NCBI RefSeq assembly: GCF_003574475.2
Contig: NZ_QLIS02000001.1
Coordinates: 737,156-801,155, forward strand
DNA from: Pseudofrancisella aestuarii
GTDB taxonomy: Bacteria; Pseudomonadota; Gammaproteobacteria; Francisellales; Francisellaceae
Reading direction: 5' to 3'
Length of the DNA: 64,000 nt
Shown here: piece after piece, positions 46,190-55,661 of the stretch
How the letters are laid out: each line of letters opens with the position of its first letter
Position numbering within the stretch: the first letter of the stretch is position 1
The notes under the pieces: model-generated
Seen by the model: the letters and a program-made list of their open reading frames with translations, nothing else
Database searches by the model: none
What the model was told of the DNA's origin: nothing
Program-made: the position numbers and the translations under genes

Positions 46190-48411
46190 TGCTTCTCCTC
46201 AATAATCACTTTACTTATATTTCTAAAACCTTTAGGAAGAAGTAATCCTCCACCACTAGTTTTATCAGTAAAATACTCTTCAAAATTTTTATTATTAATT
46301 CTCATAAACCTTTTTCCAGAATTAAGTACGACTTCTTCTTTATTAGAATCAAATAAACAAACAAATTTAACTTTTTCTTTTTTATCTACTTTAATTACAC
46401 TTTTACCCTTTCCTTTCTTCATTATAGCAAAACTAGCATGATCCCTTACAGCAACACGCCCTTCACTTGTTACAAAAACAGCTTTTTGGCTTATATCACT
46501 GTAATCCACCAAACTAAAAGAGTCATCAACATCAAATATATTTTTCCCTGTACTCTTTGTTGATATTAAGTCATCTCCAGGAATAATAAATCCTTTGCCA
46601 CTTAAACTAGTTACGAGAAATTGTGACTTTGATGATGCGAAACAAATCCCGACTATTTCATCTGCTTTATCTAATGGAATATATGTAGTTATATGCTCAC
46701 CATAACCCCTTGCTGATGGGAATTTATCAACATACATTGAGTATGACTTACCAAATTTAGTGAAAAATACAGCTTTTACGTTGCTATAACCTGTAGCTGA
46801 AAGCTTGAATGAATCTTCTGGCTTATAACTTAAGCTTGAGACATCTAAATTATCTCCTTTAGCACACCTTACCCAACCAGCTTTTGATAAAACAACTGTG
46901 ATTTTTTCAGAAGGCATAATATCTTTTTCTTCTAAGGCTTCTGACTTTTCAACTTCTATTATCTTAGATCTTCTAGAATCCCCAAATTCTTGGAGGATTT
47001 CTTTAAGTTCTTTTTTCATTAAATTTCTAAATTTAATATCACTATTTAGATATCCTTCGAGCGTTTCTTTTTCCTTTTCTAACTCTTTTTGCTCTTTATT
47101 TATTTCGATTTCTTCTATTTTAGCAAGCTTTCTTAATCTAATGTTTAAAATTGCTTCTGCTTGAATCTCAGATAATTTAAATCTATTTTGCAACTCTATA
47201 CTTGGTTCATCAAAGTTTCTAATAATAGATATAACTTCATCAATATTAAGAAACGCTATCAATAAACCCTCCAAAATATGAAGTCTATCGTTAACTTTAG
47301 ATAAGCTTTCTTCTAATCTTCTTCTAAGAGTAATTCTCCTATACTCTAACCACTCTTGTAATATTTCTAATAAATTTTTAACTCTAGGTCTATTATCTAA
47401 ACCAATCATATTCATATTAACTCTAAAGCTTTTCTCAAGATCTGTAGTCGCCAAAAGGTGCCCGATAAGTTTTTGCATATTCTTCTTTACAGTTCCAGAA
47501 TATAAAACTATCTTTACAGGTTCTTTATCATCTGATTCATCTTGAATGTTCTTTATCCATGTAATTTTTTGCGACTTTAACTGGTTTGCTATTTGCTCCA
47601 TTACACTAGAGCTTGAAACCTGATGTGGTAACTTAGTTATTATAATATTTCCATTATTATCAAAATGATATACTGCTTGTTGCTTAATTGAGCCACTTCC
47701 TGTTGCATATATCTCCCTAATCTCTTCTCTTGAGTTTATAATATTTGCTCCACCTGGATAATCTGGAGCTTCAACCAATTCTAAAACATCTTCTAAGTTT
47801 GCTTTGGGATTGGATATTACATATAAACAAGCATTTAAAATTTCAGATATATTATGAGGAGGAATATAAGTAGACATCCCAACTGCGATACCCATAGCAC
47901 CATTTAATAAAATATTTGGCACCTGTGCTGGTAAAAGCTTAGGCTCCTCTAATGTTCCATCAAAATTTTTAACCCAATCTACCGTCCCTTTCTTAAGCTC
48001 ATCTAATAGCAATATTGCATATTTAGAAAGTCTAGATTCCGTGTATCTCATTGCAGCAAATGACTTAGGATCATCTATAGAACCCCAGTTACCTTGACCA
48101 TCAATAAATGGATATCTATATGAAAAATCTTGCGCCATTAAAACCATCGCCTCATAACAAGCACTATCCCCATGAGGATGATATTTACCCAAAACATCAC
48201 CAACTGTACGAGCTGACTTCTTATATTTTGATAAATGGCTAAGTCCAATTTCTGACATTGCAAAAATTATCCGCCTCTGAACTGGTTTTAAACCATCAGA
48301 TATATGTGGTAATGCCCTGTCTAAGATTACATACATTGAATAATTCAAATAAGCCTGTTCAGAGAATTCTCCAACCGTTTGCTGTTCTTCCAAACTAGAT
48401 AATAGATCCAT
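46186..48411 (-). CDS. parC: DNA topoisomerase IV subunit A
   Basis: This 741-residue subunit cuts and rejoins DNA during decatenation of daughter chromosomes. The catalytic tyrosine is Tyr123 in [10 protein letters not shown]. The quinolone-determining region shows Ser83 and Glu87 ([11 protein letters not shown]), the susceptible residues that match E. coli Ser80 and Glu84. The C-terminal part forms a beta-pinwheel (from about residue 490). A TATAAT box lies upstream on the minus strand at 48453-48448. ParE is not in the window. Confidence 0.97.
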   Translation of the reverse strand: MDLLSSLEEQQTVGEFSEQAYLNYSMYVILDRALPHISDGLKPVQRRIIFAMSEIGLSHLSKYKKSARTVGDVLGKYHPHGDSACYEAMVLMAQDFSYRYPFIDGQGNWGSIDDPKSFAAMRYTESRLSKYAILLLDELKKGTVDWVKNFDGTLEEPKLLPAQVPNILLNGAMGIAVGMSTYIPPHNISEILNACLYVISNPKANLEDVLELVEAPDYPGGANIINSREEIREIYATGSGSIKQQAVYHFDNNGNIIITKLPHQVSSSSVMEQIANQLKSQKITWIKNIQDESDDKEPVKIVLYSGTVKKNMQKLIGHLLATTDLEKSFRVNMNMIGLDNRPRVKNLLEILQEWLEYRRITLRRRLEESLSKVNDRLHILEGLLIAFLNIDEVISIIRNFDEPSIELQNRFKLSEIQAEAILNIRLRKLAKIEEIEINKEQKELEKEKETLEGYLNSDIKFRNLMKKELKEILQEFGDSRRSKIIEVEKSEALEEKDIMPSEKITVVLSKAGWVRCAKGDNLDVSSLSYKPEDSFKLSATGYSNVKAVFFTKFGKSYSMYVDKFPSARGYGEHITTYIPLDKADEIVGICFASSKSQFLVTSLSGKGFIIPGDDLISTKSTGKNIFDVDDSFSLVDYSDISQKAVFVTSEGRVAVRDHASFAIMKKGKGKSVIKVDKKEKVKFVCLFDSNKEEVVLNSGKRFMRINNKNFEEYFTDKTSGGGLLLPKGFRNISKVIIEEKQ

Positions 48412-48447
48412 GAAAGTATTTTTATATGATAGATATATTTAGGCTAA

Positions 48448-48453
48448 ATTATA
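48448..48453 (-). promoter_or_regulatory. Candidate -10 box of parC
   Basis: A perfect TATAAT on the minus strand lies 37 bases ahead of the parC ATG. The -35 region is poor (TAGAAT at 17 bases), so confidence is limited. Confidence 0.4.
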
Positions 48454-48481
48454 ACTTAACTGAATTGATGATTCTATAAAC

Positions 48482-49339
48482 TTATTGAGGGCTATTTTGT
48501 AGTTGATGATATTCCATAGTTTCAAGCTCTTTAGAAAGTACGAATTTATTTCGTTTTAGGAAATTTAATGTTTTAAATATATTTGCAAACCCTGATAAAA
48601 TCCATGTTTTTGTTGCATAGTCATAAGTAGTTTTAGCTTGCAGATATTTACTAGTTCCTCTTCTACATTCCTGAGTTAAATAATCAGTAGCTGGAAACTT
48701 TATTATAATATGTCCCCTTTTATCATATACAGCGACTTTTGCATAATTTGATAAAGACATCAATTGCTCTCTTGGAGATTTAAAATCATCCCATGACAAT
48801 ACATTCTTACTGAGACTCTCTTTTTCAAAACTTTTTACTGATTTAGCCTGAAAGTCTTGCTTAAGCTGATAGCTTTCATCTTTAAGTCCATTAAACTTTT
48901 CTAAAAGCTCATTATATCTTTTATTTAAAGTCAATATTGAGACTTCTAAACTATCATTTTTGCTCAATAACACTGCGGTCTTATCTTTATATTTTCTTGT
49001 AGCTTTATTTATCTCTTCTTGTATAAGGTTATTTAGATCACTTCTTAAGGAAAATATAAAATTACTATCTTTGATTTCGTACTTTTCTAAACTTCTACTC
49101 AAAAGCTCTAAGAATTCATCTTTAACTTGCTTAATCTCCGACGACTCTGTTTCTTCTAATGCTTTTTGTATAGCTGAGTCTTGGTTTTCTTTGAATAAAG
49201 ATATTTTTTCAACTAAATCAATAATTGAAACTTCTCTACCAATAAGCTTTCTAACTTTATCAACTGTAACCTCTTCTCTTTGTGATTTTAATAATTCACA
49301 CTTTTCGTTGACAATTGATTGAGCTACTTTTTCAGCCAT
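48482..49339 (-). CDS. Coiled-coil protein with possible KfrA-like N terminus, unknown function
   Basis: This 285-residue protein has an N-terminal segment EEVTVDKVRKLIGREVSI (residues 22-39) that resembles the DNA-binding start of KfrA-type proteins. A long coiled coil follows (about residues 75-170) with heptads rich in Leu, Lys and Glu. The C terminus is a compact domain (about 180-275) with aromatic and basic residues (KTWILSGFANIFKTLNFLKRN). KfrA proteins bind DNA and form filaments, but the C-terminal domain here is not typical. It is followed by parC and preceded by map two bases away on the same strand. Confidence 0.65.
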   Translation of the reverse strand: MAEKVAQSIVNEKCELLKSQREEVTVDKVRKLIGREVSIIDLVEKISLFKENQDSAIQKALEETESSEIKQVKDEFLELLSRSLEKYEIKDSNFIFSLRSDLNNLIQEEINKATRKYKDKTAVLLSKNDSLEVSILTLNKRYNELLEKFNGLKDESYQLKQDFQAKSVKSFEKESLSKNVLSWDDFKSPREQLMSLSNYAKVAVYDKRGHIIIKFPATDYLTQECRRGTSKYLQAKTTYDYATKTWILSGFANIFKTLNFLKRNKFVLSKELETMEYHQLQNSPQ

Positions 49340-49340
49340 G

Positions 49341-50111
49341 CTAAACCTTTTCTTCTTCTCTTAATGTAAGAACTTCATAGCCATCTTTAGTTACTAAAAT
49401 AGTATGTTCCCATTGAGCAGATAAAGATCTATCTTTAGTTACAGCTGTCCACCCATCTTTCAAAATAGACACCGCCTTCTTCCCAATATTTATCATAGGT
49501 TCAATTGTAAAAATCATACCTTCTTTTATTTCCGCACCAGTACCAGCCTCACCAGAATGCATCACATGAGGAGCCTCATGAAAATCTTTACCTATACCGT
49601 GCCCACAGAAAGCCTCTACTATAGAATAACCAAACTGTTTAGCATGCTTCTCTATAACTGCACCTATATCTCCAAAATGCGCCCCTGGTTTTACAATTTC
49701 TATTCCTTTCCATAAACACTCATGTGTGACTTTAACAAGCTTTTCAGCCATTATTGATGTTTCACCAATAATAAACATTTTACTTGTATCTCCATGATAA
49801 CCATCTTTTTTGACTGTAACATCTATATTAAGAATATCACCTTTCTTTAGTTTCTTTTCTGATGGTATCCCATGACACACTACATGGTTAATAGATGTAC
49901 AAATTGATTTTGGAAAGCCATGATAGTTTAAAGGTGCTGGATAAGCATCTTGCTTAGTTATAATATAGTCATGACAAATATTATCAAGCTCCTCTGTCGT
50001 CACGCCCTCTTTAACATATGGCGTAATCATTTCTAAAACTTCCGCGGCTAACTTTCCAGCCATACGCATTTTTTCAATCTCTTCAGGAGTTTTTATAATT
50101 ATTCCACTCAT
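49341..50111 (-). CDS. map: Methionine aminopeptidase, type I
   Basis: This 256-residue enzyme removes the initiator methionine. Metal-binding residues are in CHGIPSEKKLKKGDILNIDV and GYHGDTSKMF (two Asp), EAFCGHGIGKDFHEAPHVMH (His), GMIFTIEPMIN (Glu) and SAQWEHTILVT (Glu). It lacks an N-terminal zinc extension, as expected for a bacterial type Ia protein. The start lies 138 bases from the divergent MazG-like gene, with a TATAAT on the + strand at 50178-50183. Confidence 0.97.
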   Translation of the reverse strand: MSGIIIKTPEEIEKMRMAGKLAAEVLEMITPYVKEGVTTEELDNICHDYIITKQDAYPAPLNYHGFPKSICTSINHVVCHGIPSEKKLKKGDILNIDVTVKKDGYHGDTSKMFIIGETSIMAEKLVKVTHECLWKGIEIVKPGAHFGDIGAVIEKHAKQFGYSIVEAFCGHGIGKDFHEAPHVMHSGEAGTGAEIKEGMIFTIEPMINIGKKAVSILKDGWTAVTKDRSLSAQWEHTILVTKDGYEVLTLREEEKV

Positions 50112-50249
50112 TATAATTAATCCAATTTTATATTATTCTTCGAAAATTACTTAGGACACATTATAAACCATAGCTTATATAATAGATAGTTGTTGTAAAA
50201 AGCTACTAAACTATTACAATTTTCAGTAAATCTAGAAAAAAATACTCCA

Positions 50250-50579
50250 ATGAAAATAAAACAAGCTCAAATAGAAGTTAAGAAAATTCTAGGCGAAATA
50301 GAACATCCACGATTAGCTAGTTTCATTGCTCTAACTGAAGAGGTTGGTGAAGTTGCGAATGAAATAATGAAAAAAGAAATTTATGAAGAAAAGACTGACA
50401 TAACTGATCTTAAAAATGAAATATGCGATGTTTTTTTATGTCTGCTAGAATTAGCTAATGTTTATAACATTGATCTTGAACAAGAGTTTACTAAAAAGCT
50501 GAAGAATATAGAGTGTCGAGCTAAAGAGTGGAAAAACATTAAAGATTTGCTACAAATTAAACGAGAAAAATTAAATTAA
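50250..50579 (+). CDS. MazG-like nucleotide pyrophosphohydrolase
   Basis: This 109-residue protein has the acidic cluster of the all-alpha NTP pyrophosphohydrolase family: LTEEVGEVANEI (Glu at residues of about 32-36) and later LKNEICDVFLCLLELAN, with acidic residues for Mg2+. It is half the size of the E. coli MazG, so it is a single-domain member such as the RS21-C6 or YpjD kind, which cleaves non-canonical (d)NTPs. No clear ribosome binding site is visible. Confidence 0.82.
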   Translation: MKIKQAQIEVKKILGEIEHPRLASFIALTEEVGEVANEIMKKEIYEEKTDITDLKNEICDVFLCLLELANVYNIDLEQEFTKKLKNIECRAKEWKNIKDLLQIKREKLN

Positions 50580-50747
50580 TCTAATTTATAGACAAATATC
50601 TATCTTTTTATTTCTTTTTTGATTATCATCTACAACGTGAGGATTTGAAAATAACGAATGTTAAATTTTCTTATTTGCCTTTTATATAAAATTGTTTCAG
50701 TTTTAATATTTAAGTCTCTTTAAGCAAATTACTATATCCTATCCTAC

Positions 50748-50769
50748 CGGACAATGTTATTGTTGTCTG
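50748..50769 (+). promoter_or_regulatory. Hairpin in the leader of the cold-shock gene
   Basis: CGGACAA (50748-50754) pairs with TTGTCTG (50763-50769) over seven positions including one G-T wobble, with an eight-base loop. It lies 36 bases before the csp ATG. Cold-shock mRNAs often carry structured leaders, so it may affect translation or mRNA stability. Confidence 0.35.
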
Positions 50770-50805
50770 AATGAAATTAAATAAATAAATAGTGAGTAAA
50801 TAATA

Positions 50806-51015
50806 ATGAGTAATAAAATACAAGGAACAGTAAAGTTCTTCAATAATCAAAAAGGTTTTGGATTTATTAGCCCTAGCAATGGTGGCAAAGATGTATTTAT
50901 ACATATATCAAAGTTAGACAAAGTTGGCGGTACTTTAAGTGAAGGTCAAAAAGTGTCTTTTGAAACTAAAGAAGGCATGAAAGGCCCTGAAGCTATTAAT
51001 GTTGAGGCGTTATAA
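50806..51015 (+). CDS. csp: Cold-shock domain protein
   Basis: This 69-residue protein is one cold-shock domain with RNP1 KGFGFISP and RNP2 KDVFIHIS, which bind single-stranded RNA or DNA. Length is normal for the CspA family. It overlaps rpsU by one base (TAATG), so translation of the ribosomal protein should be coupled to it. The 226 bases upstream have no gene and would hold promoter and leader. Confidence 0.95.
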   Translation: MSNKIQGTVKFFNNQKGFGFISPSNGGKDVFIHISKLDKVGGTLSEGQKVSFETKEGMKGPEAINVEAL

Positions 51016-51221
51016 TGCCTAGTATTAGAGTTGATGATCGCAAACCTTTTGATCTAACTTTAAGAAAGTTTAAACATGCTTGTGAAAAAGCAGGTATAAG
51101 ACAAGAGTTAAGAGAAAGACAGCATTACGTCAAACCTACAGAAAAGAGAAAAATTGCTAAAAGGCTTGCTGTAAAAAGAGCAAAAATTGCTACTAGAAAT
51201 GCTTTCTTATCTAAATACTAA
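51015..51221 (+). CDS. rpsU: Ribosomal protein bS21 homologue
   Basis: This 68-residue basic protein matches bS21 ([32 protein letters not shown] start, then [15 protein letters not shown]). It is part of the small subunit near the anti-Shine-Dalgarno region. In many gammaproteobacteria rpsU leads dnaG-rpoD, but here it is paired with a cold-shock gene. Francisella is reported to have three bS21 paralogues, one of which alters expression of pathogenicity-island genes. Which paralogue this is cannot be told from the window. Confidence 0.95.
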   Translation: MPSIRVDDRKPFDLTLRKFKHACEKAGIRQELRERQHYVKPTEKRKIAKRLAVKRAKIATRNAFLSKY

Positions 51222-51240
51222 TAGTCCAATCTAAATTTTC

Positions 51241-51268
51241 TTATAATTCTTATTACATAAAATTATAA
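51241..51268 (+). terminator. Possible terminator after csp-rpsU
   Basis: TTATAATT (51241-51248) and AATTATAA (51261-51268) form a perfect but A/T-only eight-base-pair hairpin, followed by a T-containing stretch. It is weak in energy and only a candidate. Confidence 0.25.
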
Positions 51269-51352
51269 ACTTTATTGTTTTATAGTTATTCCAAACCTAT
51301 ACAAATATTATTCATTACTAATAAATAGTTTGATAGAAAAATAATATAACAA

Positions 51353-51853
51353 CTATTTTAGCCATTGCTCTCTATTTAACTGATACAAGAATTTGCCTTC
51401 TTTATCTGTATCTATCTTTAGGGCGCCTAGCTTTTCAACTGCCTTTTGAGATCTATAATTATACTCCCAAACATCAAAAAGAACTTTATCTAAATATTGA
51501 AAAGAATAATCTAACATAAGTTTTTTTATAGATCTATTAATGCCTGAACCCCAATATTCTGCTGAAATAAAAGTATAACCTATCTTTACAGACTGATCTT
51601 TTGGATCATATGTATAGAACCTTGTTGAACCCATTATTTGATTCTTTTTAAGGTCAATTATTACGAAGCACCCTTCTTTATTTGCTAATCCAACATCAAA
51701 ATATTTCTGGAACACATCGGGCTTCCATCTCTCATCAAAATGTTGCTCCCAGATTTTTGGATCAGATGCTACTTTATATAAATCTGCAAAATGCTCTTTT
51801 TTCATTTGAGTAAGTCGGACATACTCACTGCTTAAACTTATCTTGAAATTCAT
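51353..51853 (-). CDS. GNAT-family N-acetyltransferase
   Basis: This 166-residue protein fits the RimJ/RimL-like branch of GNAT acetyltransferases: an N-terminal YVRLTQMKKEHFADLYKVA, the mid-strand GSTRFYTYDPKDQSVKIGYTFI, the acetyl-CoA loop region AEYWGSGINRSIKKLML and a C-terminal ENYRSQKAVEKLG-like motif (here YNYRSQKAVEKLGA). Likely substrates include protein N termini or small molecules. Its start overlaps the end of the 51850-52434 gene by four bases, so it belongs to the glmU-glmS group transcriptionally. Confidence 0.85.
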   Translation of the reverse strand: MNFKISLSSEYVRLTQMKKEHFADLYKVASDPKIWEQHFDERWKPDVFQKYFDVGLANKEGCFVIIDLKKNQIMGSTRFYTYDPKDQSVKIGYTFISAEYWGSGINRSIKKLMLDYSFQYLDKVLFDVWEYNYRSQKAVEKLGALKIDTDKEGKFLYQLNREQWLK

Positions 51854-52434
51854 ATTTTACTATTCCAAAATTTCAATTCCCAAGTTGACAAGGTCTTATT
51901 ATATTTTTCAGCAATAACTTTTTTTGCTTTTTTAATCACATCGTTATATTTTTCTATTTTTTCAAGCTGTGTCCACTTTATATCAAAACATCTATCTTTA
52001 GAGATTCTTTTTAACTCCCCAAGTACTATCCCATCTAATGGACAATGAGGAGGTTCTTTTATTTCACCCAAACACCATAAGTACTTTAGGTATAAATTAA
52101 GAACCTTTTGTGATACTCCTATACAAAAGCCTTTGTTTACTATCAATCTATCTTTAAATTTGTTAGTTGTTTCACTTGATATTGTTTTAATTAATTCAAA
52201 GTGATTTTTTTCATCTAACTCAATACTATCTTTTTGATAATCAGAGATATGACCATCTATAATTTTTTTAACGAACAGTTTAATTTTTAAACGTTCCTTT
52301 TCGCCAATTTTCCCCTCTTGGTAAGTATTAGACCTCTGAAGTCCTCCTTTCCAAGCAAGATTAAAGAGCTCCGATAACAGAAAATCTTTTTTCAACTCTT
52401 CTTCATCTACGTTCTCAATATCCATATTACTCAA
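51850..52434 (-). CDS. Conserved hypothetical protein beside glmS
   Basis: This 194-residue protein is soluble and mainly helical, with no signal peptide. Notable are a Cys/Pro/His stretch (YLWCLGEIKEPPHCPLDGIVLG, about residues 116-137) and many charged residues. I do not recognise the family. The gene overlaps glmS by eight bases upstream and the acetyltransferase gene by four bases downstream, so it is translated as part of a coupled group. Its role cannot be inferred from the neighbours. Confidence 0.75.
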   Translation of the reverse strand: MSNMDIENVDEEELKKDFLLSELFNLAWKGGLQRSNTYQEGKIGEKERLKIKLFVKKIIDGHISDYQKDSIELDEKNHFELIKTISSETTNKFKDRLIVNKGFCIGVSQKVLNLYLKYLWCLGEIKEPPHCPLDGIVLGELKRISKDRCFDIKWTQLEKIEKYNDVIKKAKKVIAEKYNKTLSTWELKFWNSKI

Positions 52435-54265
52435 CCGTAACAGATTTAGCTAAGTTTCTAGGTTGATCAACATCAGTACCTTTGATTATTGCTACATGAT
52501 AGGAAAGAAGCTGCAAAGGAATAGTAAATACTATTGGAGCATTAAAGTCATCACCACCATCTAAATCAAGCATTATACTATTTTCAAAATTAACTTTACT
52601 TTTTATTGCCTTATCAACAAATAGTATAAGCTTTCCGCCTCTGGCATATACTTCTTGCAGATTTGACAAAGTTTTATCTAAAAGCTCATCATTTGGAACT
52701 ACTGCTACTATTGGCATATTTTTATCAACTAAAGCAAGTGGTCCATGCTTCAACTCTCCAGAAGGATATGCTTCAGCATGAATATAAGATATTTCTTTAA
52801 GTTTTAATGCTCCTTCTACAGCTATAGGGAACTGAAGACCTCTACCTAAGAAAATGGTATGTTCTTTATCAGAAAAATATTCACTTATTGCATCAATTTC
52901 AGCATCTAGTTTCAAAGCACCCAAAGCAAGAGCTCTTGTTTTTTTAAGTTCTTCAAGATGCTTACCTATCTGAGTATCTGACATAGTTCTTTTGGTCTTT
53001 GCTAAAACAAAAGTAAATATTGCTAAAGCGACTAATTGTGTAGTAAAAGCTTTAGTTGATGCAACTCCTATCTCAACACCAGCCTTTGTCATAAAAGCAA
53101 TGTCTGACTCTCTAACTAAAGAGCTATTTGGCACATTACAAATACACATACTACCTAAATAGTTTTGTTTCTTACTTTTTCTTAAAGACTCTAACGTATC
53201 AGCTGTTTCACCAGATTGAGATATACTCAAAAACAAAGATCCATCAACTACGACATTATCTCTATATCTAATCTCACTTGCTATCTCAACACTACATGAA
53301 ACTTTAGCATACTTCTCTAGCCAATATTTAGCAGTCATACCTGCATTATAACTAGTTCCACACGCAACTATACAAATATGCTTTGCTTTCTCTAAAAGTT
53401 CTAAAGCCCTGTCATTAAAGTTTTCTAAATATAGCTCTCCGTTTTGATCAAGGTTTGCATTTATTGTGTTTGATATTGCTTCTGGCTGCTCATATATTTC
53501 TTTAAGCATATAATGCTTATATCCATCCTTTGAAGTACTTGAAGAAGCATAGTTATACTCTTCTATTTCAATACTTTTTCTTGAACCTTTTTTATTATAA
53601 ACTTCAAAAGACTCTTTAGATACTATAGCAATATCACCCTCATCCAGATATGCAAATTTATTTGTTACAGGAAGTAATGATAATGCATCTGAAGATACAA
53701 AATTTTCATCAATACCAACCCCAATAACTAAAGGAGAGCCTGATCTAACTACTACAAGCTTATCTTGAAATTTTTCAGAGATAATAGCTAATGCATAAGC
53801 TCCTTTTAACATCGCAGTTATTTGACTAATATTTTCGACTATTGTTTTATTGTCATTCCACTCTCTATCCAAAAGATGTGCTACTACCTCTGTATCAGTA
53901 TCAGATTTAAAAGCATACCTATCTTTGATCAAAGATTTTTTTAGCTCTTCAAAATTTTCTATCACACCATTATGAACAATACAAAACTTATCAGATGCAT
54001 GAGGATGAGAGTTTTCTTTCGATGGTTTACCATGAGTTGCCCATCTTGTATGGGCTATGCCTATAAAGCCTCCAAAATCAGTCAGACTTTCTACAGATTT
54101 TTCTAACTCAACAACCTTACCAACTTCTTTACAAATATCTATCTTATAATTATTCATAACAGCTAAACCTGCTGAATCATAACCTCTATACTCTAGTTTT
54201 TTTAGACCTTCAATTAATATCTTTGTAACATTTCTTGTCGAATTAGCGCCAACAATACCACACAT
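52427..54265 (-). CDS. glmS: Glutamine-fructose-6-phosphate aminotransferase (isomerizing)
   Basis: This 612-residue enzyme makes glucosamine 6-phosphate, the first step to UDP-GlcNAc. The N-terminal glutaminase uses Cys2 after removal of Met (MCGIVGANSTRN) with the ARWATHGKPS motif; two SIS sugar isomerase domains follow (SQSGETADTLES, VASTKAFTTQL, and the C-terminal DQPRNLAKSVTVE). Length is normal. It follows glmU by 12 bases; I saw no glmS ribozyme, as expected for this group. Confidence 0.97.
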   Translation of the reverse strand: MCGIVGANSTRNVTKILIEGLKKLEYRGYDSAGLAVMNNYKIDICKEVGKVVELEKSVESLTDFGGFIGIAHTRWATHGKPSKENSHPHASDKFCIVHNGVIENFEELKKSLIKDRYAFKSDTDTEVVAHLLDREWNDNKTIVENISQITAMLKGAYALAIISEKFQDKLVVVRSGSPLVIGVGIDENFVSSDALSLLPVTNKFAYLDEGDIAIVSKESFEVYNKKGSRKSIEIEEYNYASSSTSKDGYKHYMLKEIYEQPEAISNTINANLDQNGELYLENFNDRALELLEKAKHICIVACGTSYNAGMTAKYWLEKYAKVSCSVEIASEIRYRDNVVVDGSLFLSISQSGETADTLESLRKSKKQNYLGSMCICNVPNSSLVRESDIAFMTKAGVEIGVASTKAFTTQLVALAIFTFVLAKTKRTMSDTQIGKHLEELKKTRALALGALKLDAEIDAISEYFSDKEHTIFLGRGLQFPIAVEGALKLKEISYIHAEAYPSGELKHGPLALVDKNMPIVAVVPNDELLDKTLSNLQEVYARGGKLILFVDKAIKSKVNFENSIMLDLDGGDDFNAPIVFTIPLQLLSYHVAIIKGTDVDQPRNLAKSVTVE

Positions 54266-54277
54266 GTCTTCACTCTC

Positions 54278-55645
54278 TTATTTTTCAATTTTTTTAACAG
54301 GCCTAACCCAACTATCTATAAGTTTTTGCTTAGCTCTAGATATAGCTAATTGATCATCTGCGACATCTTTAACAATTGTAGACCCTGCTCCGACAGTAGC
54401 GCCTTGACCAACCGTGACTGGTGCAACAAGTTGAGAATCAGATCCAATAAATGCATGTGATTTAATAATTGTCTTATGCTTATTAGCGCCATCATAGTTA
54501 CATGTGATAACTCCAGCACCTATATTACATTTTTCACCAATTTCACTATCTCCAAGATATGTTAGGTGTGATGCTTTTGATCCTTTACCTAAATAAGTAT
54601 TTTTAGTTTCAACAAAGTTTCCTATAACAGCTTCTGACTGAATATCACAACCTGGTCTTACCCTTGCAAAAGGACCCACTATAGCATTCTCTCTTATAAT
54701 AGAACCATCAACCATAGTATTAGCTTTAATTTTTGCCCCACTCTCTATAGTGCAGTTCTTCAGTATACAATTTGCACCAACTACAACATTATTACCAACT
54801 ACAACTTTACCTTTGATAATTACATTTATATCAAACCAACAGTCTTTACCAACAGTCAATTCGCCCCTAATATCAAATCGTGCAGGATCAGCAATACTAA
54901 CTCCCTGAGACATTATGAGATGAGCTTGATTCTGTTGCCAAACTCTTTCTAGACTAGCTAATTGCGCCCTATCATTTACACCTAAAATCTCAAACTCTTC
55001 GATAGGATGACTGACATGTATAGCAACATCATCTCTTTTAGCAAACCTTACAATGTCTGTTAAATAATATTCTTTCTGAGCATTCTCTGCTTTAATTTGA
55101 GGTAACCATTGAGCTAGAAATTTTTCATTAACACAGTATATACCCGTATTAATTTCTTTAATTTGCTTTTGAATTTCTAAAGCATCTTTTTCTTCAACAA
55201 TTTCTGAAACTTTACCAAACTTATCACGAATAATCCTTCCTAAACCAGTTGGATCTTTCACAAATGCTGTTAAAACACCAAGATCTGCCGCATGAGTTTT
55301 TAATAAATCATTCAACACTTCAACTGATATTAGTGGCACATCTCCATATAAAATTAAAACCTTATCATTTTTATTTACATGTGGTAAACATTGCAATACT
55401 GCATGACCTGTACCGAGCTGCTCTTTTTGATATACAAAAGTGACTTTTTTGTCTTCTAAGCATTGTTCTAATTGCTCACGCAAATGACCAGTTACAACAA
55501 TTATATTATCTGCTTTTAGCTCCTCTACTGTATCTACAACATGTCTAATAAGTGGCTTACCAGCTAGCGTTTGTAAAACCTTTGGCTTATTAGAGTTCAT
55601 TCGAGAACCTTTACCAGCTGCTAAAATTATTACAGATAAACTCAT
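54278..55645 (-). CDS. glmU: Bifunctional UDP-GlcNAc pyrophosphorylase/glucosamine-1-phosphate acetyltransferase
   Basis: This 455-residue protein has the uridylyltransferase domain at the N terminus (LAAGKGSRMNSNKPKVL at residues of about 8-24, then QLGTGHAVLQ and LYGDVPL). A left-handed beta-helix acetyltransferase domain follows from about residue 250, with hexapeptide repeats such as VVGNNVVVGANCILKN and GDSEIGEKCNIGAGVI. It makes UDP-GlcNAc, the precursor of peptidoglycan and lipid A, and is grouped with glmS downstream. Confidence 0.97.
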   Translation of the reverse strand: MSLSVIILAAGKGSRMNSNKPKVLQTLAGKPLIRHVVDTVEELKADNIIVVTGHLREQLEQCLEDKKVTFVYQKEQLGTGHAVLQCLPHVNKNDKVLILYGDVPLISVEVLNDLLKTHAADLGVLTAFVKDPTGLGRIIRDKFGKVSEIVEEKDALEIQKQIKEINTGIYCVNEKFLAQWLPQIKAENAQKEYYLTDIVRFAKRDDVAIHVSHPIEEFEILGVNDRAQLASLERVWQQNQAHLIMSQGVSIADPARFDIRGELTVGKDCWFDINVIIKGKVVVGNNVVVGANCILKNCTIESGAKIKANTMVDGSIIRENAIVGPFARVRPGCDIQSEAVIGNFVETKNTYLGKGSKASHLTYLGDSEIGEKCNIGAGVITCNYDGANKHKTIIKSHAFIGSDSQLVAPVTVGQGATVGAGSTIVKDVADDQLAISRAKQKLIDSWVRPVKKIEK

Positions 55646-55661
55646 AAAATCTCCTTAACCT

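Noticed and set aside
50710..50904. A 64-codon frame antisense to the cold-shock gene
   Set aside because: Overlap with the conserved RNP motifs explains it; no ribosome binding site is visible.
52427..54277. glmS ribozyme or small-RNA control site
   Set aside because: The 12-base gap between glmU and glmS leaves no room for a ribozyme, and this control is a Gram-positive trait.
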